Origin: Brachybacterium endophyticum | GTDB lineage: Bacteria > Actinomycetota > Actinomycetes > Actinomycetales > Dermabacteraceae | Assembly (NCBI RefSeq): GCF_003130585.1 | Contig: NZ_QFKX01000001.1 | Coordinates: 248,001 to 312,000, forward strand | Length of the DNA: 64,000 bases | Direction: 5' to 3' | In this document: positions 16,558-24,712 of the stretch, piece after piece | Layout of the letters: each line of letters opens with the position of its first letter | Numbering within the stretch: the stretch's first letter is position 1 | Made by a program: the position numbers and the translations under genes | Notes under the pieces: generated by a model | What the model saw: the letters and a program-made list of their open reading frames with translations, nothing else | What the model was told of the DNA's origin: nothing | Databases searched by the model: none

Positions 16558-17574
16558 ATGGGTGAGCTGTCCATGACCTTCGAGATCACCTCACTGGTGG
16601 TCCTCATCGCCATCATCGTGGGAGACCTCATCGTGGTCTCGCGCCGTCCGCACGTGCCCTCCATGAAGGAGTGCCTGGCGTGGGTCGGCGTCTACGTGGG
16701 GCTCGCCCTGATCTTCGGTCTGGTCCTCTACTTCGTGGACGACACCCACCACGCCTCGGTCGAGTTCATCACCGGCTGGCTCACCGAGTACTCGCTGAGT
16801 GTGGACAACCTGTTCGTGTTCATCCTGATCATGGGCAAGTTCGCCGTGCCCAAGAAGTACCAGCAGGAAGTGCTGATGGTGGGCATCATCATCGCGCTCG
16901 TGGCCAGGGCGATCTTCATCCTGGTCGGCTCGGTCGCGATCGAGCACCTCTCCTGGATCTTCTACCTGTTCGGGCTGTTCCTGCTGTACACCGCGTTCAA
17001 GCAGGTCCAGGGTGACGAGGAGGAATCCGGCGACGAGGAGAGCGGGATCCAGAAGTTCGTGGGCCGCTTCCTCCACGTGCACGACGAGTACGACGGCAAC
17101 AAGATCCGCACCGTCATCGACGGCAAGAAGGCCTTCACCCCGATGCTGATGGTCTTCGTGGTCATCGGCCTCACCGACGTCATGTTCGCGATCGATTCGA
17201 TCCCCGCGATCTTCGGCATCACCCAGAACCCGTTCATCGTGTTCACCGCGAACCTGTTCGCCCTGATGGGCCTGCGCCAGCTGTACTTCCTGCTCGGTGG
17301 CCTGGTGGACCGCCTGTCCTACCTGCACTACGGGATCGCCGCGATCCTCGCCTTCATCGGCGTGAAGCTGCTGATCCACGCGATCCACGAGTCCCCGCTC
17401 GAGTTCATCCCCGGCTTCGAGGTCCTCGAGAAGATCCCCGAGGTGGGCACCTTCGTCTCGCTCGGCGTGATCATCGGCTGCATGGTGATCGCGACCGTGG
17501 CCTCCCTGCTGTGGGGCCCCAAGGGCGACGGCGAGAACGACGAGGTCGAGGTCGGTCACTCCCAGCAGGGTTGA
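16558..17574 (+). CDS. TerC family integral membrane protein
   Basis: 338 residues. Membrane segments carry the family acidic residues: VVLIAIIVGDLIVV, EYSLSVDNLFVFILIMGKF, VVIGLTDVMFAIDSIPAIFG and FANLFALMGLRQLYFLLGG-like stretches. The buried SVDN and DVMFAIDS acids are the hallmark of TerC/Alx, implicated in manganese export or metal handling at the membrane. A charged loop (DEEESGDEESG) separates the halves. ATG 16558 is chosen because the homologous N-terminus begins here; sequence further upstream is a proline/arginine-rich open frame covering the leader. Confidence 0.92.
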   Translation: MGELSMTFEITSLVVLIAIIVGDLIVVSRRPHVPSMKECLAWVGVYVGLALIFGLVLYFVDDTHHASVEFITGWLTEYSLSVDNLFVFILIMGKFAVPKKYQQEVLMVGIIIALVARAIFILVGSVAIEHLSWIFYLFGLFLLYTAFKQVQGDEEESGDEESGIQKFVGRFLHVHDEYDGNKIRTVIDGKKAFTPMLMVFVVIGLTDVMFAIDSIPAIFGITQNPFIVFTANLFALMGLRQLYFLLGGLVDRLSYLHYGIAAILAFIGVKLLIHAIHESPLEFIPGFEVLEKIPEVGTFVSLGVIIGCMVIATVASLLWGPKGDGENDEVEVGHSQQG

Positions 17575-17593
17575 GGCCGGCGCGGCCCGGGGC

Positions 17594-17644
17594 GCGGGTG
17601 AACCCTGAGAGCGGGTGAACGCCGAGGGCGGGTGAACCCCGAGG
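17594..17644. repeat. 17-bp tandem repeat, 3 units
   Basis: Three consecutive 17-bp units of the form GCGGGTGAACSCYGAGR lie at 17594-17610, 17611-17627 and 17628-17644, in the convergent spacer between terC and gluQ. No hairpin is evident. Confidence 0.8.
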
Positions 17645-17661
17645 GCGGGGAGGCTTGGGCC

Positions 17662-18621
17662 CTAGGCCGGCAGGTCCACCACCCACGGCGTCGTGGCGAG
17701 GGTCGAGGGATCCCAGTGCTCGAGCACGTCGGCCGCGGTCGAGCAGTCGCGCACGCCGAGCGAGTCGCCGATCCGCGCGACCACTGCGGCCGCGTCCTCA
17801 CCGCGCTCGGCGCGGTCGCGCAGGGTGACCGCCCCGTCGCGCTTGGCCAGGCGGGCCCCGCTCGGGGAGACCGCGAGCGGCACGTGGGCGTACTCGGGCT
17901 GCTCGTACCCGAGCAGGTGCGCGAGATGGGCCTGGCGCGGGGCTGAGCTGAGCAGGTCGTCCGCCCGGGTCACCTGGTCCACGCCCTGCGCGGCATCGTC
18001 GACCACGACCGCCAGGTTGTAGGCCACGACGCCGTCGCCACGGCGCAGCACCAGGTCGTCGACGCCGCCGGTGACCGTGCCCGCGAACAGGTCGTGGACC
18101 GTCCACTCCGTGACGTCGGTGCGCAGGCGCAGTGCGGGCTCGCGGCGGAGCTCCCGCATCCTCTCCCGGCCTGCTGCGCGCTGGGCGGCGGTGAGGTCGC
18201 GGCAGGTCCCCGGGTAGGCGCCGGACGGCGCGTGCGGGGCCGACGGCGCCTCGAGGATCTCCCGGCGCGTGCAGTAGCACTCGTAGACGAGACCGGCGTC
18301 CGCGAGGTCCCCGATCGCCGCGTCGTAGGCGTCGGCACGAGCGGACTGGTGCACGACCTCGCCGTCCCAGTCCAGACCGATGGCCTCGAGGTCCTCCAGT
18401 TGACGCGCCTCGGACCCTTCGCGCACCCGGTCCAGATCCTCCACGCGCAGACGGAACGCCCGCCCGCTGCGCCGCGCGAGGACCCACGCCAGGATCGCGG
18501 TGCGCAGGTTCCCCAGGTGCAGGTCGCCGCTCGGGGACGGGGCGTAGCGCCCGGCGGGCGGGAGCGTGCCGGCGGATCGCTGTGTCCCGGCGGGGGAGGG
18601 TGGAGGCACGGGGGAGGGCAT
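17662..18621 (-). CDS. gluQ: glutamyl-Q tRNA(Asp) synthetase
   Basis: 319 residues, a truncated class I synthetase that glutamylates queuosine in tRNA(Asp) and lacks the anticodon-binding domain. Visible motifs are YAPSPSGDLHLGNLRTAILA (HIGH-like HLGN), a zinc site ECYCTRRE then YPGTC (Cys-x-Cys, Tyr, Cys as in YadB), and GARLAKRDGAVTL in place of KMSKS. ATG 18621 is chosen: a CATACT hexamer on the minus strand (18629-18634) ends 7 nt before it, and sequence further upstream is a GGTGCC microsatellite. The zinc ligands separate it from ordinary GltX. Confidence 0.93.
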   Translation of the reverse strand: MPSPVPPPSPAGTQRSAGTLPPAGRYAPSPSGDLHLGNLRTAILAWVLARRSGRAFRLRVEDLDRVREGSEARQLEDLEAIGLDWDGEVVHQSARADAYDAAIGDLADAGLVYECYCTRREILEAPSAPHAPSGAYPGTCRDLTAAQRAAGRERMRELRREPALRLRTDVTEWTVHDLFAGTVTGGVDDLVLRRGDGVVAYNLAVVVDDAAQGVDQVTRADDLLSSAPRQAHLAHLLGYEQPEYAHVPLAVSPSGARLAKRDGAVTLRDRAERGEDAAAVVARIGDSLGVRDCSTAADVLEHWDPSTLATTPWVVDLPA

Positions 18622-18650
18622 GGTCTCCAGTATGGCGGCCGGGGTGGGCC

Positions 18651-18680
18651 GGTGCCGGTGCCGGTGCCGGTACCGGTGCC
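18651..18680. repeat. GGTGCC hexanucleotide repeat
   Basis: Five tandem units of GGTGCC (one reads GGTACC) lie just upstream of gluQ, followed by two copies of a GTGCCGGGCGGTTT-like block. This is simple-sequence DNA with no gene evident. Confidence 0.75.
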
Positions 18681-18736
18681 GGGCGGTTTCCGTGCCGGGC
18701 GGTTTTGCCGTGCCGCCGCCGGCTCGGATCGGTGCC

Positions 18737-18801
18737 TTCGATGGCTCTGGGTGAGGGCTCAACCCCTCACAGGGCGTGAGACCTCACCTGGAGCCATCGA
18801 A
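18737..18801. repeat. 65-bp imperfect inverted repeat
   Basis: The left arm 18737-18756 and right arm 18782-18801 match at 18 of 20 positions (outer part TTCGATGGCTC / GAGCCATCGAA). A nested CTCAC/GTGAG hairpin lies at 18766-18780. No T-run follows. The element sits between gluQ and the terminator of the gene at 19030 and is not explained by either. Confidence 0.65.
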
Positions 18802-18804
18802 CGT

Positions 18805-18869
18805 CACGGCACACCCCGGAACGCCACCGCATCGGCCCCGAGCAACCACGGCACACCCCGGAACGCCAC
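18805..18869. repeat. 23-bp direct repeat
   Basis: A 23-bp sequence beginning CACGGCACACCCCGGAACG occurs exactly at 18805-18827 and 18847-18869, and a degenerate third copy follows. It fills the rest of the 408-bp gene-free spacer 18622-19029, in which I see no coding sequence. Confidence 0.75.
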
Positions 18870-18949
18870 GGCGCACCCCCGAGCAACCGCGGCGCGCCCC
18901 GAGCAGGCCCGGAGCAGCGCCGCGCAGCCCGAAGCAGCCCCCGAACGTC

Positions 18950-18985
18950 ATCCGGCCCCCGGTGCGAGGGCACCGGGGGCCGGAT
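18950..18985 (-). terminator. hairpin terminator, 16-bp perfect stem
   Basis: Arms 18950-18965 and 18970-18985 (ATCCGGCCCCCGGTGC and its complement) form a perfect 16-bp stem with a 4-nt loop, 45 bp downstream of the stop of the minus-strand gene ending at 19030. Confidence 0.75.
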
Positions 18986-19029
18986 GTCTGCCGAACGGCG
19001 GTGGCGTTCGGCGCGGTGTCAGACCTGGA

Positions 19030-20163
19030 TCAGGAGTCGCCGCGGTGGTTGCCGCGCTTCTCCGGATCGGCCGGGTTGTCCGCCGGGTCGATGGCGGGGT
19101 CGATGACGCGGCCCGGCTGGACCTCGCCCTTCCCGTCAGCGGCCTGCTTGGGGCTGTTGTCGTTCGCGCTGCCGGCCTGGGGCTTCCCGGTCGAGGCCGA
19201 GCCCTTGCCGTCACCGGACGTGCCGGCCGCGCTCGACGCGGCGGCGCCGGTCGCGGCGGCACCCGAGGCGCCCGCTGCGGCAGCGCCCTTGTTCGAGCCC
19301 TTCGCAGCGGAGTCCTTCGACGAGGAGCCCTTGTCGGAGGCCTTCGAACCGGAGCCCTTGCCCTCACCGCCGGCGGAGTCGACCTTGACCTCGGACGGCT
19401 TGGTGTCCGAGGAGCGGTCGGCGGTGTTCGGGGTGGCCGCGGAGTGGGAGCCGGAGGCACCCGAGCCGCTGCCGCCCTTGAGCGAGGAGGCGACGTCGCC
19501 CGCCTCGGCGCCGGCGACGGCGTCCGAGACCTGGGTCGAGTCGGACTCGTCGGAGCCCGAGGCCGGGTAGTGGGCGCGGGCGAAGTCGGCCGGCGGGGCC
19601 CAGGGGTCCTCGACCGGACGGGTCTTCTTCCACACCAGGTAGCCGGCGGCGGCACCGACGGCTGCGAGGCCGAGGACCAGCAGCACCTTGCCCACGCCGC
19701 CGCTCTTCTTCGCCGGCGCGGGAGAGCTGAGGGCTGCCTTCTTGATGTCGCCCTGGCCCTTGTCGAACTCGCTGCGCGCGGCGTCGACCGCGGCCGCGAC
19801 GGCCGAGCTCACCACGGAGCCGGTCGCCCCGGCGGTGCGGCGGGCTCGGGGGAGGTAGTCCTCCTGGAAGTCCTGACGGAAGCGCTCGGCCTGCGGGCCG
19901 ACCTTCTCGCCGAAGGCGGAGAGCCGCTCCTGCTGGGCGCGGAGGTTCTCCTCGACCTGAGGGCGCACCTGGTCGACGAAGCTCGACGCCTTGTCACCGG
20001 CGTTCCCGGCCAGCTTCTGCAGCTCGTCGACGGCCTTGTTGGCCTTGCCCTCGGCGGTCACGCCGAGGTTCGCGACTGCCTTCTGCGCCTGCTCCTGGGC
20101 CTTGGACGCTTCCTTCCGGCCCTTCTTGGCGTTCTGCTTCGCACGCTTCGTGCTCAGTGCCAT
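19030..20163 (-). CDS. membrane-anchored Ser/Gly-rich hypothetical protein
   Basis: 377 residues that I do not recognise as a named family. The N-terminal 120 residues are Lys/Gln/Ala-rich and helical (TKRAKQNAKKGRKEASKAQE, VRPQVEENLRAQQERL), apolipoprotein/DUF-like. One membrane segment follows at about residues 155-175 (GKVLLVLGLAAVGAAAGYLV), then a short WAPPADFARAHYP motif. About 180 residues of Ser/Gly/Ala/Lys-rich disordered sequence end in DPEKRGNHRGDS. ATG 20163 has a clear AAAGGGGA ribosome site. It is monocistronic with a strong terminator. Confidence 0.75.
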   Translation of the reverse strand: MALSTKRAKQNAKKGRKEASKAQEQAQKAVANLGVTAEGKANKAVDELQKLAGNAGDKASSFVDQVRPQVEENLRAQQERLSAFGEKVGPQAERFRQDFQEDYLPRARRTAGATGSVVSSAVAAAVDAARSEFDKGQGDIKKAALSSPAPAKKSGGVGKVLLVLGLAAVGAAAGYLVWKKTRPVEDPWAPPADFARAHYPASGSDESDSTQVSDAVAGAEAGDVASSLKGGSGSGASGSHSAATPNTADRSSDTKPSEVKVDSAGGEGKGSGSKASDKGSSSKDSAAKGSNKGAAAAGASGAAATGAAASSAAGTSGDGKGSASTGKPQAGSANDNSPKQAADGKGEVQPGRVIDPAIDPADNPADPEKRGNHRGDS

Positions 20164-20414
20164 GCGAGTCCCCTTTCGGTCGACCCCGCCGGGCTGTCCC
20201 GACGAGGAATGCGGACGAACGCTGGTCGCGTCGCTTCGAACGCGACGACACGTCTCGAGTGGCTCCACCCTACAGTGACCGGCGGCACGCTGATCCAGAG
20301 TGCTGACAGGTGGGGATGACGTTCCTGCGCAGACGGGTGCGTGGATCTCGGACGGAGGCCGGCCGCAGGGCGGATGTCCGGTGTCCGGTTCGATCTGGCT
20401 ACCCTGGGACGATC

Positions 20415-20981
20415 ATGCTCCGAACGCCTTCCCCCGTCCGCCGGGCCCCCTCGCTCCCGCCGCTCCCCGGGGCGACACCCGTCCAGGCGCTGCGGCGCTT
20501 CGTCCGCCAGTACGCGGTCTTCGCCGGGCGTGCGAGCCGCAGCGAGTACTGGTGGTGGGTGCTGATCAACCTGATCGTCACCGCCGTCCTGGACGTGGCC
20601 GGCAGGCTCACGACCGGGGATTGGTCCTGGAACTCCTCGGTGCTCGTGGTGGCCCGCTGGCCGGAAGGCGGGGCGGGGACGCCCGTGGGCATCCTGGCGA
20701 CGGTCTATTCCGTCGCGGTCATCCTCCCGAGTCTCGCGGTCCTGTGGCGCCGCCTGCACGACGCCGACCACAGCGGCCTGTGGGCCTTCCTCCTGCTGAT
20801 CCCCTTCGTCGGCTGGATCCTGCTGGCGGGGATGCTCGCCTCCCGCTCCGATCCCGACGGGGCGCGGTTCGACCGTCCGACGGAGCGGACCGGGCCGGAC
20901 GCCCCGCTCGGGTTCCGCAGCGGGGCCTGGACCTGGTCCTCGAGTGCGCCGGAGCGTGAGCGAACCCGCACCGGAGCGTGA
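20415..20981 (+). CDS. DUF805 family membrane protein
   Basis: 188 residues. DUF805 landmarks are ALRRFVRQYAVFAGRASRSE, YWWWVLINLIV, ILPSLAVLWRRLHDADHSGL and WAFLLLIPFVGWILL, giving three to four membrane segments and the family LHD.....G signature. The function is unknown. ATG 20415 is preferred; a TACCCT hexamer (20400-20405) lies 9 nt upstream and no ribosome site is visible. The C-terminal tail is rich in Arg/Glu/Thr and poorly conserved in character. Confidence 0.85.
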   Translation: MLRTPSPVRRAPSLPPLPGATPVQALRRFVRQYAVFAGRASRSEYWWWVLINLIVTAVLDVAGRLTTGDWSWNSSVLVVARWPEGGAGTPVGILATVYSVAVILPSLAVLWRRLHDADHSGLWAFLLLIPFVGWILLAGMLASRSDPDGARFDRPTERTGPDAPLGFRSGAWTWSSSAPERERTRTGA

Positions 20982-21086
20982 CCGAGCCCGCGCCGGAGGG
21001 CGACTGAGTCGGACGTCTCCTCCGAGGGGCCCGGCGTGCGCCCGGCTGGGCGGTTCGTGCGCGCGTGCCTGTGCGAGACTGGCGCC

Positions 21087-21623
21087 ATGTTCGCAACACT
21101 GCACACGAACCAGGGCGACATCCGCCTCGAGCTGTTCGAGAACGACGCCCCCAAGACCGTCGAGAACTTCGTCGGCCTCGCCGAGGGGACCCGCGAGTTC
21201 ACCGACCCCGATTCCAACGAGAAGGTCACCCGTCCGTTCTACGACGGCGTCATCTTCCACCGTGTGATCGACGGCTTCATGATCCAGGGCGGTGACCCGC
21301 TGGGCACCGGCACCGGCGGCCCCGGCTACATGTTCGACGACGAGATCTCCGAGAAGAACTTCAACGAGCCCTACAAGCTCGCGATGGCCAACGCCGGCAA
21401 GCGCATGAACGCGATCACCGGCAAGCCCTCGGGCACCAACGGCTCGCAGTTCTTCATCACGGTCGCCCCGACCCAGTACCTGCACGGCAAGCACACCGTG
21501 TTCGGCGAGGTCGCGGACGAGGACTCCAAGAAGGTCGTCGACGCGATCGCGACCACCAAGACCGACATGCGCGACCGTCCCGTCGAGGACGTCGTCATCG
21601 AATCGGTCGAGATCGAGAAGTGA
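21087..21623 (+). CDS. peptidyl-prolyl cis-trans isomerase, cyclophilin type
   Basis: 178 residues, one cyclophilin domain that interconverts Xaa-Pro bonds in the cytoplasm. Motifs are FHRVIDGFMIQGGDPLGTGT, GGPGYMFDDE, GTNGSQFFITVAPTQYLHGK and HTVFGEVA, with the catalytic Arg in FHRV. No signal peptide is seen. ATG 21087 is preferred: a GAGACT hexamer (21075-21080) ends 6 nt before it, so the gene is probably leaderless. A strong terminator follows. In many actinobacteria this gene and a rhomboid gene lie near the replication origin. Confidence 0.94.
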   Translation: MFATLHTNQGDIRLELFENDAPKTVENFVGLAEGTREFTDPDSNEKVTRPFYDGVIFHRVIDGFMIQGGDPLGTGTGGPGYMFDDEISEKNFNEPYKLAMANAGKRMNAITGKPSGTNGSQFFITVAPTQYLHGKHTVFGEVADEDSKKVVDAIATTKTDMRDRPVEDVVIESVEIEK

Positions 21624-21670
21624 GCCGCTGAGGCGCCGTGAGCGCCTCGACGCGACACCTGAACCGGTGA

Positions 21671-21705
21671 GAGCGCCCGGGACCATCTGATGGTCCCGGG
21701 CGCTC
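21671..21705 (+). terminator. hairpin terminator of cyclophilin gene
   Basis: GAGCGCCCGGGACCAT (21671-21686) pairs perfectly with 21690-21705 around a 3-nt loop, 47 bp after the stop codon. Confidence 0.8.
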
Positions 21706-21760
21706 CTGCGTCCGGCGGGATGCGGACGGGGTGGGGTGCGGTCGGACTGGGATGCGGGGG

Positions 21761-22276
21761 TCAGCGGGAGGCGATGGCGCCCTCCGCGTCGGCCGGCCGC
21801 GCGGCCTCGCTCCTCGCCGCCGCGTCCTGGCCTGAGGCCCCCTCGCCGCGGCGGACGATCGCCCGGCGCAGCATCACCATCAGCAGCACGAAGCCGGCGG
21901 TGAGCAGCATGTGGCCGAGGCCCGCGATCCCTGCGAGGCCGGCATCCATCCCTCCCAGGTCCACGCCCAGGACCGTGGTGAGCCCGCGCGCGAACATCGC
22001 CCCGGTGCTGATCAGCACGCCGGCGTGGTAGGTGATCTGGAACCAGGTGAACAGGCCCCTCGAGGCCGACAGCCGCAGCACGACCTCCAGGGCGAGGACC
22101 GTCAACAGCACGATCACGCCGAGGGTCAGCAGGTGGGTGTGCACGACGCTCAGCTGCGTGTGGTCGGTCGCGGGCCAGTCGGCGTTCTTGGTGATCTCGC
22201 GGAAGGCGAGGCCGGAGGCCAGGCCCAGTCCGAGGTAGACGCAGACGGCGGTGAACAGGCGGTTCAGGGCGGTCAT
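21761..22276 (-). CDS. DUF2871 family membrane protein
   Basis: 171 residues with about five membrane segments. The sequence FREITKNADWPATDHTQLSV followed by VVHTHLLTLGVIVLLTVLA and WFQITYHAGVLIS matches the DUF2871 pattern, whose His residues inside membrane helices hint at haem or metal binding. This is known only as a domain of unknown function. Ribosome site GAGAACTCCC is weak. It lies 84 bp downstream of, and probably in one operon with, the MMPL transporter gene. Confidence 0.82.
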   Translation of the reverse strand: MTALNRLFTAVCVYLGLGLASGLAFREITKNADWPATDHTQLSVVHTHLLTLGVIVLLTVLALEVVLRLSASRGLFTWFQITYHAGVLISTGAMFARGLTTVLGVDLGGMDAGLAGIAGLGHMLLTAGFVLLMVMLRRAIVRRGEGASGQDAAARSEAARPADAEGAIASR

Positions 22277-22360
22277 GGGAGTTCTCTTTCGCAGTCGGTG
22301 CGGTTGTCGAGGCCGGTAGGCCGGGGGCCGGACGGCCGAGGGATCGAGAGTCGGGGTGCG

Positions 22361-24514
22361 TCAGCGGGCGGTCCGGCGCAGGCGCCCGGGCCACCACATC
22401 CGGTCGCCCAGCAGGGCGAACAGGGCGGGCACCAGGACCGTGCGCACCAGGAGGGTGTCCACCAGGACGCCCAGGCCGACGATCAGTCCGAGCTGGCCCA
22501 GCACCACCAGGGGCAGCACCCCGAGGGCGGCGAATACGGCGGCCAGGACGATGCCCGCGCTCGTGATCACCACGCCGGTGGAGCCGACGGCGCGGACCGT
22601 GCCGCGGGTGGTCCCGTACGTCTCGGCCTCGTGGCGGATCCGGTGGGTCAGGAAGATCGTGTAGTCCACGCCCAGGGCCACCAGGAACAGGAAGGCCAAC
22701 AGCGGGACGGTCACGTCCAGGGCGGGGATGTCGAACAGGGTGCGTCCCACCCACAGGCCCAGGCCGATCGAGGCGAGGGTGCTCAGCAGGTTGGTCGCCA
22801 GCAGGACGATCGGCGCGACCACGGCGCGCAGCAGCACGATCAGGACGATCAGCACCACCGCCAGGATGATCGGGGCGATCAGGGTCAGGTCGCGGATCGA
22901 GTCGTCGTGGACGTCGAGCGCCTGGGCCGAGGTGCCGCCCACCAGCGCCTCGGGGTCCGCGTCGTGGACGGCGGTGCGCAGCGCGCCGACCTCGTCGAAG
23001 GCCTGCGGCGACTCGGGCTGGGCGCTGCCGGTGGCCGAGAGCACGGTCCGGCCGCCCGGGGTGGTGCCGGTCTCGGTGACCGCGTCGATCCCGGGAACGT
23101 CCTTCGCGGCCCGGGTGACGGCGTCCGCGTCGGCCGAGGGGGTCGTGATCAGGTGCGGTCCGCTCTGACCTGCCCCGTAGTGCTCGGCGATCGCGGTGAA
23201 ACCGGTCTGCGACTCGTTGGTCGCGGCGAACTGCTCGTCCTGGGTGAGGCCCACGCGGGTGCCGATCAGGCCGGTCGCGCAGACGCCGAGGATCACCAGG
23301 GCGCCCAGCACGGAGGCGGTGCGCCGGGCGGTGACGAAGCGGGCGATCGAGGCGAAGACCCCGCGCTCGGCGCCCGGCCCGCGCTCGGCGCCCGAGGTCG
23401 CAGCGGCTCCCGCAGTGGCCGCGGGCCCCGCCTCCACGCGCGGCACGAAGGGCCAGAAGATGCGCCGGCCGGTGATCGCGAGCAGTGCCGTCAGCGGGAA
23501 CAGCACCGCCAGCAGCGAGATCACGAGGCCCACGGCCGCGGCGATGCCCAGCCCGCGGGTCGCGGGCATGACGGCGAGAACGAGGGTGAGCAGGGCCAGC
23601 ACCACGGTGATGTTCGAGGCGAGCACGGCCGGGGCGGTGGTGGTCCAGGCCCGCTGCAGGGCCTCGCGGTGATCGCGGAAGCGGTGCAGCTCCTCGCGGT
23701 AGCGGGAGATCAGCAGCAGCGCGTAGTTCGCGCCGGCGCCGAAGACGAGCACGCTGATCACGCCCGCGTCGAAGGCGAGGGAGAAGCTCTCGCCCAGACG
23801 GGAGGTGACGGCGCTCGCGACGCCGTCGGCCGATCCGACCACCGCGAGCGGCAGCAGCCAGAGCACGGGGGAGCGGTAGGTCAGCAGGAGCAGCAGGCCC
23901 ACCACGGCGATGGTGACCGCCAGCAGGGTGACGTCGGCGCCGGCGAAGGCGCCGCGGATGTCGGAGCCGACGGCGGGCCCGCCGGTCACCTGCACCTCGA
24001 GGTCGCCGTCCCCTCCGACGGCGTCGTGGGCGAGAGTGCGCAGGTGCGCGATCTCCTGGTCCACGGCGTCGTCGCCGGCGCTGACGTCGACGGGGGCGAG
24101 GACGAGTTCGGCCTTGCCGTCCTCGGAGGGCATCGGCGGGAGCTCGCTGCCGTCGGTGGCATCGGCCAACGTCGAGCGCAGCGTCGTGACCTGGTCGGCG
24201 TCGGCCTCGGTGAGCTTCCCGCCGTCGCTGCGGGTGACCACGGCCATCACGGTCTGCTGGTCGGCGTCGGGCAGCTGGTCGGCGATGGCGGCGGCGCGGG
24301 AGGACTCCGCGTTCTCCGGCAGGGCGTCCATCCCGGCGGCCGGGCCGCTGCCGCGCAGGCCCATCAGGCCGGCGGCGAGGACGGCCGCGATCGCGAGCAC
24401 GATCCAGGCGGATCGTCGGCCGACGAGGAGAGCGGCGAGGCGGGAGGTCGCCGAGGGGCGCCGGTGCGTTCCCGGAGCCGTGCCCGCGGGGCGTCGAGTC
24501 ACAGAGCTGGTCAT
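22361..24514 (-). CDS. MMPL family RND-type transporter
   Basis: About 717 residues, with the two-fold MMPL architecture: one membrane helix, a large extracytoplasmic loop, a block of five to six helices (GVISVLVFGAGANYALLLIS with the family GAGxDY-like motif), then the same again (FLFLVALGVDYTIFLTHRIR). The buried Asp/Tyr of GVDYTIF are proton-relay residues. Three ATGs stand in a row at 24520, 24517 and 24514. AGGA at 24521-24524 is correctly spaced (6 nt) only for 24514, which I chose. The substrate is unknown; lipids and drugs are typical. Confidence 0.9.
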   Translation of the reverse strand: MTSSVTRRPAGTAPGTHRRPSATSRLAALLVGRRSAWIVLAIAAVLAAGLMGLRGSGPAAGMDALPENAESSRAAAIADQLPDADQQTVMAVVTRSDGGKLTEADADQVTTLRSTLADATDGSELPPMPSEDGKAELVLAPVDVSAGDDAVDQEIAHLRTLAHDAVGGDGDLEVQVTGGPAVGSDIRGAFAGADVTLLAVTIAVVGLLLLLTYRSPVLWLLPLAVVGSADGVASAVTSRLGESFSLAFDAGVISVLVFGAGANYALLLISRYREELHRFRDHREALQRAWTTTAPAVLASNITVVLALLTLVLAVMPATRGLGIAAAVGLVISLLAVLFPLTALLAITGRRIFWPFVPRVEAGPAATAGAAATSGAERGPGAERGVFASIARFVTARRTASVLGALVILGVCATGLIGTRVGLTQDEQFAATNESQTGFTAIAEHYGAGQSGPHLITTPSADADAVTRAAKDVPGIDAVTETGTTPGGRTVLSATGSAQPESPQAFDEVGALRTAVHDADPEALVGGTSAQALDVHDDSIRDLTLIAPIILAVVLIVLIVLLRAVVAPIVLLATNLLSTLASIGLGLWVGRTLFDIPALDVTVPLLAFLFLVALGVDYTIFLTHRIRHEAETYGTTRGTVRAVGSTGVVITSAGIVLAAVFAALGVLPLVVLGQLGLIVGLGVLVDTLLVRTVLVPALFALLGDRMWWPGRLRRTAR

Positions 24515-24712
24515 CATCATTCCTGATCACGAGGGGTTTGCGCCCGCGGCAGGGACGTCTGCCACGGGACGTTCTCGACGCTACGGAGCGCCCGCGCGAT
24601 GCGGATCAATCGTTCGATGTATTCACCGTGTGACCAGCGCCCACGGCCACGTCGGAGCGCGTGCGCAGGGTTCTGTGAGCGGCGACCCGGCCCGCTCCTG
24701 TAGGAATGGGGC

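Noticed and set aside
20154-24530. Very long open frame on the minus strand (also 11799-15059 plus, 44313-47915 and 46451-49399 minus)
   Set aside because: These frames overlap well-identified genes in other frames, are rich in Arg/Pro/His/Gly as expected of high-GC shadow frames, and contain no recognisable domain.
24572-24640. Operator upstream of the MMPL gene (ATCAATCGTTCGAT)
   Set aside because: The symmetry is too weak and the motif occurs once, so I cannot support it.
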